Shown here in pieces: positions 1 through 9,600 of a stretch of DNA of 64,000 nt (position 1 is its first letter; each line of letters begins with the position of its first letter). The stretch is from Pleionea litopenaei (GTDB taxonomy: Bacteria; Pseudomonadota; Gammaproteobacteria; Enterobacterales; Kangiellaceae). Both the position numbers and the translations under genes were made by a program. The DNA lies in assembly GCF_031198435.1 (NCBI RefSeq), contig NZ_CP133548.1, positions 1 through 64,000 of the forward strand, given 5' to 3'. The notes beneath the pieces are model-generated. The model made no database searches and was not told the DNA's origin. It worked only from the letters and a program-made list of their open reading frames with translations.

Positions 1-3000
1 ATTGACGGCGAATGGCAAGGTGGATAAGGCGGCGTTGCCAGCGGTGGAGGGCGAGCAGGGCGAGAACTACGAAGCTCCGCGCGGAGAATTGGAAGAGCTG
101 CTGGCGAGTTTATGGTCGTCGATGCTGGACATTGACGTCGCGCACATCGGTCGGCAAGCGCACTTTTTTAACCTAGGTGGGCATTCATTATTGTCGATCC
201 GTTTAGTGGCCGAGGTGCGATCACACTGCCAAGTGGCGTTGCCGATAAAGGCCATATTTGATCATCCCCGATTGAGTGAGTTAGCGGCCTATATTGCCGA
301 GCAAGCGCCGAGTGCGGAGCGGTTACCGCCGATCACGGCGGTGAATCGGACCGGAGAGGCATTGCCGTTATCGAGTTCACAATACCGTTTATGGTTGGTG
401 GATCACCTAGGCGGGGGCAGTGCTCAATACAACATATTCTCGGCGTTGCAGTTACGGGGCGAGTTAAATCGCGAAGCCTTACAACACGCGTTGACCGGAT
501 TGTTGAGTCGTCATGAAGTGCTGCGCACGGTGTATGTGGCGCTTGACGGAGAGCAAGTGATGCAGGTGGTGGGCCCGGTGGTTGAGGTGCCTGTGGATGT
601 CGAGTCATTGGCCGATTTACCGGAGCAAGAGCAGGCGGACGCGGTGTTGTTGGCGGGTCAAGAGGAAGCGATCAAGCCGTTTGATTTGAGCCAAGATTTG
701 ATGCTGCGAGTGAAGTTATTGGCATTGGATGCGCAGACGCATGTGGTGTTGTTGACGGTGCACCACATAGCAGCGGACGGTTGGTCGTTAGGGGTGTTGG
801 TGAAAGAGTTTGTGGCGCTGTACGACAGTTACGTGCGCGGCGAGGCGCCGACGTTGCCAGCACTGACCATCCAATACGCGGATTACGCGCACTGGCAGCA
901 AGCGTGGTTGAAGGGGCCGACACGGTCAGCGTTGGAAGCTTATTGGGTGGAGCAGTTGTCGGGGATCCCGCAAGTTCATAGCTTGCCGCTTGAGCAAGGG
1001 CGTCCAGCGCAACAACGGCATCATGGCGCGTCGTACCAGCAGACGTTACCGGCGACGTTGAGTCAAGGGTTGAATGGGTTAGCGCAAGCGTCAGAGGCGA
1101 CGCTGTTTATGGTGATGGAAACGGCGTTTGCGGCGTTGTTGAGTCGACTCAGTGGCGAAGATGACATTGTTGTGGGGACGGCGGTAGCGGGACGAGAGCC
1201 ATTGGAAGTGGCGCCGTTGATCGGTTTCTTTGTGAACAGTGTGGTGCTGCGCAGTGATCTCAGTGGAGCGCCGAGTTTTGACGATTTATTGGCGCGAAAT
1301 AAGTTGATGATCATGGACGCGTATGAGCATCAAGGATTGCCGTTTGAGTTATTGGTAGAGGCGCTGCAGCCGGAGCGAAGTTTGAGTCACGATCCGGTGT
1401 TCCAGATAGTGTTTGGATTAAACAACACCGACAGTCATTCGTTGTCGCTCCCGAATTTAGAGGTGACGACGGTGAATACGCCGCAGCAGACGGCGAAAGT
1501 CGAGCTTGAGTTGAATGTGGTGGAGTTTGCGGGAGAGCTGCACGTTAGCTGGACGTTTAATACGGATTTATTCAGCCGAGAGCAGATAGCGGAGTACGCA
1601 CAAAGCTATGAACGATTATTGAGAGGGATAGTGGCGTCGCCGAGCCGAGCGGTGCATGCGCATCCGTTGCAAACGGAAGAGGAGCGAGTAGCGCAGTGTC
1701 GTGCGTTGTCGGGAGAGCCGTCGGCGGTGTTGTGGCCGACGATGTTGTCGGGCTGGTCAGCGCAAGTGTTGTCACGAGGGACGTCGATGGCAGCGGAGAG
1801 TGGTGAAGCGAGTTTAAGTTATGCGGAGCTGGATGCGCGTTCGAATCAGTTGGCGCATTACCTGTTGGAGATGGGCGTATCGCAAGGCAGCCGAGTGGGG
1901 ATAGCGCTGGGTCGAGGTTTGAGTCAGCTAATCGGTCTGTTGGGTGTGATGAAATCGGGCGCGAGCTATGTGGCGTTGGAGCCGGAGCATCCGCGGGAGC
2001 GTCATGAGTATGTGCTCAAAGATGCGGGCGTTGAGCTGGTGTTGGTGTCGGAGTCGGTATTAGGACGGTTACCCTTGTCGGGTGTGGATGTGTTGTTAAT
2101 GGACGATGCGCTGAGCGACGACTGGTTATCGGATTGGTCACGAACGAGCGTTGATGTGACGGTGAGCGGAGAAGACGAGGCGTATGTGTTGTACACGTCG
2201 GGCTCGACGGGTCGACCGAAAGGGGTGCGCATCAGCCATGGCGGTTTGAGTCATTATTTAAGTCATGCGCAGAGTTACTTGGGTGATTCCATCGAGCGTT
2301 CGGTGGTGAGTTCGCCGCTGTGTTTTGATGCGACGATCACGACGTTGTACGCGCCGTTATTATCGGGCGGAACAGTGGAGTTGTTGCCGGAAGAGGGCGA
2401 TGTGTTGTCGGCGCTAGGAGAGCGTTTGATGGGAGAAGAGGCGTGTTTATTTAAAATCACGCCGGCGCATTTAACGGCGTTGTCGCATGGATTAGATCGA
2501 GAGGCGCGCAGTGATGCGAAGCATTGTGTGGTGGTCGGCGGAGAGCAGTGGCACGTTGGGAGCTTACGGCATTGGAAAGGCGAGCGTTTGGCGCATGCGA
2601 CCTTTGTGAATGAGTACGGACCGACGGAAACGGTGGTGGGTTGCAGTGAATACCGAGTGACGTCGTTGTCGGCGTTGTCGTCGTTGCCGGACAGTGCGGG
2701 CGTGCCGATAGGTCGAGGGATAGCGAATACGCAATTGTACATTCAAGGCGAGGGAGGCGAGAGTCAACCGCCGGGGAGTGTGGGCGAGTTGTGCATAGCG
2801 GGAGCGGGAGTTGGCTTGGGTTATGTGAGCGAGCCGGAGGCGTCGGGATTTGAGGCGCATGGTTATGAGGCGGGAGCGCGTTGGTATCGCAGTGGCGACT
2901 TGGTGCGTTGGAGTGAGACGGGCGGCCTGGTGTATGTGGGTCGACGAGATGAGCAGGTTAAGGTGCGCGGCTTCCGAGTGGAGTTGGGTGAAATTGGCGC

Positions 3001-3396
3001 GGTGCTGGACAGTTGCGAGGGCGTGCAATTGTCGTGTGTGTTGGTGCAGGGAGAGGCGCCGGAGCAGCGGTTAGTGGCGTATGTGGTGCCGGAGTTGATG
3101 CCGGAGGCAGAGGCGGTCCAGAGTGTGTTGGATGAGTATCGAACGCGCTTGAGTGAGCGGTTACCGAGTTACATGGTTCCGCAGCAGTATGTGTTGTTGG
3201 CGGCGATGCCGTTGACGGCGAATGGCAAGGTGGATAAGGCGGCGTTGCCAGCGGTGGATGGTCAAACGACGGGTGTGGAATATGTCGCGCCACGCAATGC
3301 GACCGAAGAGATGTTGTGTGAGATTTGGGGAGAGGTGTTGCGTCGAGAGTCGGTTGGGATCCATGACAATTTCTTTAGCATCGGTGGAGACTCAAT
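1..3396 (+). repeat. 3.4-kb near-identical NRPS repeat, copy 1 (T-C-A-T)
   Basis: Bases 1-3396 match 6681-10076 at a constant offset of 6680 with only scattered substitutions. I count about eleven amino-acid differences over roughly 1130 residues. Similarity stops abruptly just after the codon for the carrier serine (GGDSI). The left limit lies outside the window. Confidence 0.95.
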
Positions 3397-3610
3397 CTTG
3401 TCGATCCGAATTGTTTCAGAGTTAAAGAAATTAGGCTGGTTTTTAGCGGTGCAAGATATTTTTGTGCATCAGACAATTAGTAAGTTGGCTGAAAAAATAA
3501 GCGAACATGGTTCCAATGAAAATGAACAAATAAATACAGAAATTGCTGGAAAAATAATGATGAGCGACAAAGACGAATTAATTAAGGGTGAAGTGGAGAC
3601 TGAAATATGA
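2..3610 (+). CDS. Nonribosomal peptide synthetase, 5'-truncated by the window (…A)-T-C-A-T
   Basis: The reading frame is open at the left edge: the first residues are the A10 motif (TANGKVDKAAL) of an adenylation domain whose body lies outside, so the TTG there is not a start. Visible order by residue of the open frame: carrier domain 25-100 with phosphopantetheine Ser62 in GGHS; condensation domain about 115-550 with HHIAADG at 254-260, LCL-like by its first motif; adenylation domain about 575-1080 with YTSGSTGRPKG, NEYGPTE and YRSGDL; second carrier about 1095-1165 with Ser1131 in GGDSI; then a charged tail of about 35 residues, probably a docking end. By hand alignment to GrsA the A-domain pocket reads D-A-T-A-V-G-E-V-G-K, closest in style to Asn pockets. 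The stop overlaps the next start by four bases (ATGA), so the two are translationally coupled. Nearly the whole visible part is duplicated in the next gene. There is no epimerase and no thioesterase. Confidence 0.95.
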   Translation: MTANGKVDKAALPAVEGEQGENYEAPRGELEELLASLWSSMLDIDVAHIGRQAHFFNLGGHSLLSIRLVAEVRSHCQVALPIKAIFDHPRLSELAAYIAEQAPSAERLPPITAVNRTGEALPLSSSQYRLWLVDHLGGGSAQYNIFSALQLRGELNREALQHALTGLLSRHEVLRTVYVALDGEQVMQVVGPVVEVPVDVESLADLPEQEQADAVLLAGQEEAIKPFDLSQDLMLRVKLLALDAQTHVVLLTVHHIAADGWSLGVLVKEFVALYDSYVRGEAPTLPALTIQYADYAHWQQAWLKGPTRSALEAYWVEQLSGIPQVHSLPLEQGRPAQQRHHGASYQQTLPATLSQGLNGLAQASEATLFMVMETAFAALLSRLSGEDDIVVGTAVAGREPLEVAPLIGFFVNSVVLRSDLSGAPSFDDLLARNKLMIMDAYEHQGLPFELLVEALQPERSLSHDPVFQIVFGLNNTDSHSLSLPNLEVTTVNTPQQTAKVELELNVVEFAGELHVSWTFNTDLFSREQIAEYAQSYERLLRGIVASPSRAVHAHPLQTEEERVAQCRALSGEPSAVLWPTMLSGWSAQVLSRGTSMAAESGEASLSYAELDARSNQLAHYLLEMGVSQGSRVGIALGRGLSQLIGLLGVMKSGASYVALEPEHPRERHEYVLKDAGVELVLVSESVLGRLPLSGVDVLLMDDALSDDWLSDWSRTSVDVTVSGEDEAYVLYTSGSTGRPKGVRISHGGLSHYLSHAQSYLGDSIERSVVSSPLCFDATITTLYAPLLSGGTVELLPEEGDVLSALGERLMGEEACLFKITPAHLTALSHGLDREARSDAKHCVVVGGEQWHVGSLRHWKGERLAHATFVNEYGPTETVVGCSEYRVTSLSALSSLPDSAGVPIGRGIANTQLYIQGEGGESQPPGSVGELCIAGAGVGLGYVSEPEASGFEAHGYEAGARWYRSGDLVRWSETGGLVYVGRRDEQVKVRGFRVELGEIGAVLDSCEGVQLSCVLVQGEAPEQRLVAYVVPELMPEAEAVQSVLDEYRTRLSERLPSYMVPQQYVLLAAMPLTANGKVDKAALPAVDGQTTGVEYVAPRNATEEMLCEIWGEVLRRESVGIHDNFFSIGGDSILSIRIVSELKKLGWFLAVQDIFVHQTISKLAEKISEHGSNENEQINTEIAGKIMMSDKDELIKGEVETEI

Positions 3611-6600
3611 TGGCTATAAATGAGCTGCTTAGATCATTAGAAGAAAAAGGGATACGACTCGGTTTAAATGATAATGGTAATTTAAAAATTCGAGGTGATA
3701 GTGAGAAATTAACCGATGCGCTAATTGCTGAACTTAAAATGCACAAAAGCGACATCATTAGTTTGCTAAAAAAGTCGCAGCCGTTTGGTCAATTAACGGA
3801 TTCAGAACGAGATGAATTGCAATCGACTTTTCCAGAAGAATTAGAAGACGCTTACCCATTATCGGCCTTACAAAGCGGCATGGTTTTTCACACGGAGTTG
3901 GCCGATTTTGATGGGACTTATCACGATTTGAATGCTGAGCATGTGCGTTGTGAATGGCATGAAAATTTCTTCCGCCAAGCGCTTAGCTATTGCGTCACCC
4001 GCCATCCCTTATTGCGCACTGGCTATCGCTTAAAAGGCGAGCGTCCTTTGCAGTTGGTTTATAAAGACGTGCCACTGCCTTTGGTGATTGAGGATATTCG
4101 AGAGCAATCGGATGCTGAACAAGCCGAACATATTGAGCAATGGAAAGCCGCACAAAAGGCGCACCCTTTTAATTGGCTCAGAGGACCGTTGTTTCAAATC
4201 ACTATTTTTCGACGTCAAGACGACAGTTTTGAATACATAGTCAGTTTTCATCACTCGGTATTAGATGGTTGGAGTCGAGTGACATTAACAACCGAATTGT
4301 ACGCATGTTATGAGCGCTTGCTCTCAGGTGAAACGCTCGATGCACCGGTTGTTGATTGGACGTACCGAGATTTTATCGCATTAGAGCAGCAAACGCTTCA
4401 GGATGAGTCGGCGCGAGCGTACTTTAAGCAACAGCTCAAAGAGGTTCCTAGTGTGCAGTTGCCGCGTCTTTATCCGCAGTGGGATGGGCCTGAGCGATTA
4501 AGCTGGCTTCGCATTCGCGAGTTTACTGACTTATCTCAAGATTTGTTGGGGGTTGCACAACAATTAGGTGTCCCTATCCAAGCGTTGTTGATAACGGGCC
4601 ATTTAAAAGTGCTGTCGATGCTCAGTGGTCAATCGAGTGCATTGAGCTGCATTACAGTGAATGGACGGCCCGAACAAGAGCAAGCCGATCAAGGGCTAGG
4701 GTTATTTTTAAATTCTTTGCCTTTATGCGAGACGCTGCCATCAGGAAGTTGGCGCGCGTTGATTGCTCATGTCTCGAATACGTACCGAAAAAACATGGCG
4801 TATCGACGCTATCCGATGTCACAGATCCAACAAGACAGCGGTATCAATTTTTCTGAAGTGTCATTCAATTACACGCATTTTCACGCGTATGAGCAGGCGC
4901 GAGAAATTGTTGAGAAGCGTGATGTCGAAGTGCTCAGTGCGTCGGGCTATGAAGAAACCAATTTTGATTTAGTGGTGGACGTCAGTCGGACGTCTGGAAC
5001 CGATAACTTATTGTTAAGTTTCAGTTATGACAGTCGAGAGTTCAGCGAAGAATTGATGGCGCAGCTGGGCCAATATTATTTGCGCACGTTCCAAGCGTTA
5101 CTGACTGACTTAGACGGTGCTCATGAGCAAACTGAGTGGCAAACGGAAGAGGAGCGAGTGGCGCAGTGTCGTGCGTTGTCGGGAGAGCCGTCGGCGGTGT
5201 TGTGGCCGACGATGTTGTCGGGCTGGTCAGCGCAAGTGTTGTCACGAGGGACGTCGATGGCGGCGGAGAGTGGTGAAGCGAGTTTAAGTTATGCAGAGCT
5301 GGATGCGCGTTCGAATCAGTTAGCGCATTACCTGTTGGAGATGGGCGTATCGCAAGGCAGCCGAGTGGGGATAGCGCTGGGTCGAGGTTTGAGTCAGCTA
5401 ATCGGTCTGTTGGGTGTGATGAAGTCGGGTGCGAGCTATGTGGCGTTGGAGCCGGAGCATCCGCGGGAGCGTCATGAGTATGTGCTCAAAGATGCGGGCG
5501 TTGAGCTGGTGTTGGTGTCGGAGTCGGTATTAGGACGGTTGCCCTTGTCGGGTGTGGATGTGTTGTTAATGGACGATGCGCTGAGCGACGACTGGTTATC
5601 GGATTGGTCACGAACGAGCGTTGATGTGACGGTGAGCGGAGAAGACGAGGCGTATGTGTTGTACACGTCGGGCTCGACGGGTCGACCGAAAGGGGTGCGC
5701 ATCAGCCATGGAGGTTTGAGTCATTATTTAAGTCATGCGCAGAGTTACTTGGGTGATTCCATCGAGCGTTCGGTGGTGAGTTCGCCGCTGTGTTTTGATG
5801 CGACGATCACGACGTTGTACGCGCCGTTATTATCGGGCGGAACAGTGGAGTTGTTGCCGGAAGAGGGCGATGTGTTGTCGGCGCTAGGAGAGCGTTTGAT
5901 GGGAGAAGAGGCGTGTTTATTTAAAATCACGCCGGCGCATTTAACGGCGTTGTCGCATGGTTTAGATCGAGAGGCGCACAGTGATGCGAAGCATTGTGTG
6001 GTGGTCGGCGGAGAGCAGTGGCACGTTGGGAGCTTACGGCATTGGAAAGGCGAGCGTTTGGCGCATGCGACCTTTGTGAATGAGTACGGACCGACGGAAA
6101 CGGTGGTGGGTTGCAGTGAATACCGAGTGACGTCGTTGTCGGCGTTGTCGTCGTTGCCGGACAGTGCGGGTGTGCCGATAGGTCGAGGGATAGCGAATAC
6201 GCAATTGTACATTCAAGGCGAGGGAGGCGAGAGTCAACCGCCGGGGAGTGTGGGCGAGTTGTGCATAGCGGGAGCGGGAGTTGGCTTGGGTTATGTGAGC
6301 GAGCCGGAGGCGTCGGGATTTGAGGCGCATGGTTATGAGGCGGGAGCACGTTGGTATCGCAGTGGCGACTTGGTGCGTTGGAGTGAGACGGGCGGTTTGG
6401 TGTATGTGGGCCGACGAGATGAGCAGGTTAAGGTGCGCGGCTTCCGAGTGGAGTTGGGTGAAATTGGTGCGGTGCTGGACAGTTGCGAGGGCGTGCAATC
6501 GTCGTGTGTGTTGGTGCAGGGAGAGGCGCCGGAGCAGCGGTTAGTGGCGTATGTGGTGCCGGAGTTGATGCCGGAGGCAGAGGCGGTCCAGAGTGTGTTG

Positions 6601-9600
6601 GATGAGTATCGAACGCGCTTGAGTGAGCGGTTACCGAGTTACATGGTCCCGCAGCAGTATGTGTTGTTGGCGGCGATGCCGTTGACGGCGAATGGCAAGG
6701 TGGATAAGGCGGCGTTGCCAGCGGCGGAGGGCGAGCAGGGCGAGAACTACGAAGCTCCGCGCGGAGAATTGGAAGAGCTGCTGGCGAGTTTATGGTCGTC
6801 GATGCTGGACATTGACGTCGCGCACATCGGTCGGCAAGCGCACTTTTTTAACCTAGGTGGGCATTCATTATTGTCGATCCGTTTAGTGGCCGAGGTGCGA
6901 TCACACTGCCAAGTGGCGTTGCCGATAAAGGCCATATTTGATCATCCCCGATTGAGTGAGTTAGCGGCCTATATTGCCGAGCAAGCGCCGAGTGCGGAGC
7001 GGTTACCGCCGATCACGGCGGTGAGTCGGACCGGAGAGGCATTGCCGTTATCGAGTTCGCAATACCGCTTATGGTTGGTGGATCACCTAGGCGGGGGCAG
7101 TGCTCAGTACAACATATTCTCGGCGTTGCAGTTACGGGGCGAGTTAAATCACGAAGCCTTACAGCAAGCGTTGACCGGATTGTTGAGTCGTCATGAAGTG
7201 CTGCGCACGGTGTATGTGGCGCTCGACGGAGAGCAAGTGATGCAGGTGGTGGGCCCGGTGGTTGAGGTGCCTGTGGACGTCGAGTCATTGGCCGATTTAC
7301 CGGAGCAAGAGCAGGCAGACGCGGTGTTGTTGGCGGGTCAAGAGGAAGCGATCAAGCCGTTTGATTTGAGCCAAGATTTGATGCTGCGGGTGAAGTTATT
7401 GGCACTGGATGCGCAGACGCATGTGGTGTTGTTGACGGTGCACCACATAGCGGCGGACGGTTGGTCGTTAGGGGTGTTGGTGAAAGAGTTTGTGGCGCTG
7501 TACGACAGTTACGTGCGCGGCGAGGCGCCGACGTTGCCAGCACTGACGATCCAATACGCGGATTACGCGCACTGGCAGCAAGCGTGGTTGAAGGGGCCGA
7601 CACGGTCAGCGTTGGAAGCTTACTGGGTGGAGCAGTTGTCGGGGATCCCGCAAGTTCATAGCTTGCCGCTTGAGCAAGGGCGTCCGGCACAACAACGGCA
7701 TCATGGCGCGTCGTACCAGCAGACGTTACCGGCGACGTTGAGTCAAGGGTTGAATGAGTTAGCGCAAGCGTCAGAGGCGACGCTGTTTATGGTGATGGAA
7801 ACGGCGTTTGCGGCGTTGTTGAGTCGGCTCAGTGGCGAAGATGACATTGTTGTGGGGACAGCGGTAGCGGGACGAGAGCCATTGGAAGTGGCGCCGTTGA
7901 TCGGTTTCTTTGTGAACAGTGTGGTGCTGCGCAGTGATCTCAGTGGAGCGCCGAGTTTTGACGATTTATTGGCGCGAAATAAGTTGATGATCATGGACGC
8001 GTATGAGCATCAAGGATTGCCGTTTGAGTTATTGGTAGAGGCGCTGCAGCCGGAGCGAAGTTTGAGTCACGATCCGGTGTTCCAGATAGTGTTTGGATTA
8101 AACAACACCGACAGTCATTCGTTGTCGCTCCCGAATTTAGAGGTGACGACGGTGAATACGCCGCAGCAGACGGCGAAAGTCGAGCTTGAGTTGAATGTGG
8201 TGGAGTTTGCGGGAGAGCTGCACGTTAGCTGGACGTTTAATACGGATTTATTCAGCCGAGAGCAGATAGCGGAGTACGCACAAAGCTATGAACGATTATT
8301 GAGAGGGATAGTGGCGTCGCCGAGCCGAGCGGTGCATGCGCATCCGTTGCAAACGGAAGAGGAGCGAGTGGCGCAGTGTCATGCGTTGTCGGGAGAGCCG
8401 TCGGCGGTGTTGTGGCCGACGATGTTGTCGGGCTGGTCAGCGCAAGTGTTGTCACGAGGGGCGTCGATGGCGGCGGAGAGTGGTGAAGCGAGTTTAAGTT
8501 ATGCGGAGCTGGATGCGCGTTCGAATCAGTTGGCGCATTACCTGTTGGAGATGGGCGTATCGCAAGGCAGCCGAGTGGGGATAGCGCTGGGTCGAGGTTT
8601 GAGTCAGCTAATCGGTCTGTTGGGTGTGATGAAGTCGGGGGCGAGCTATGTGGCGTTGGAGCCGGAGCATCCGCGGGAGCGTCATGAGTATGTGCTCAAA
8701 GATGCGGGCGTTGAGCTGGTGTTGGTGTCGGAGTCGGTATTAGGACGGTTGCCCTTGTCGGGTGTGGATGTGTGGTTAATGGACGATGCGCTGAGCGACG
8801 ACTGGTTATCAGATTGGTCACGAACGAGCGTTGATGTGACGGTGAGCGGAGAAGACGAGGCGTATGTGTTGTACACGTCGGGCTCGACGGGTCGACCGAA
8901 AGGGGTGCGCATCAGCCATGGAGGTTTGAGTCATTATTTAAGTCATGCGCAGAGTTACTTGGGTGATTCCATCGAGCGTTCAGTGGTGAGTTCGCCGCTG
9001 TGTTTTGATGCGACGATCACGACGTTGTACGCGCCGTTATTATCGGGCGGAACAGTGGAGTTGTTGCCAGAAGAGGGCGATGTGTTGTCGGCGCTAGGAG
9101 AGCGTTTGATGGGAGACGAGGCGTGTTTATTTAAAATCACGCCGGCGCATTTAACGGCGTTGTCGCATGGATTAGATCGAGAGGCGCGCAGTGATGCGAA
9201 GCATTGTGTGGTGGTCGGCGGAGAGCAGTGGCACGTTGGGAGCTTACGGCATTGGAAAGGCGAGCGTTTGGCGCATGCGACCTTTGTGAATGAGTACGGA
9301 CCGACGGAAACGGTGGTGGGTTGCAGTGAATACCGAGTGACGTCGTTGTCGGCGTTGTCGTCGTTGCCGGACAGTGCGGGTGTGCCGATAGGTCGAGGGA
9401 TAGCGAATACGCAATTGTACATTCAAGGCGAAGGAGGCGAGAGTCAACCGCCGGGGAGTGTGGGCGAGTTGTGCATAGCGGGAGCGGGAGTTGGCTTGGG
9501 TTATGTGAGCGAGCCGGAGGCGTCGGGATTTGAGGCGCATGGTTATGAGGCGGGAGCGCGTTGGTATCGCAGTGGCGACTTGATGCGTTGGAGTGAGACG

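Noticed and set aside
2-4. TTG at the left edge as a start codon
   Set aside because: It encodes a residue inside the A10 motif of an A domain, so the gene begins outside the window.
2275-3028. Long - strand frames opposite the A domain (155 and 154 codons), repeated at 5745-6498 and 8955-9708
   Set aside because: They are antisense to a well-supported A domain, recur only because the DNA is duplicated, and their compositions are biased (runs of R, H, T) with no ribosome site.
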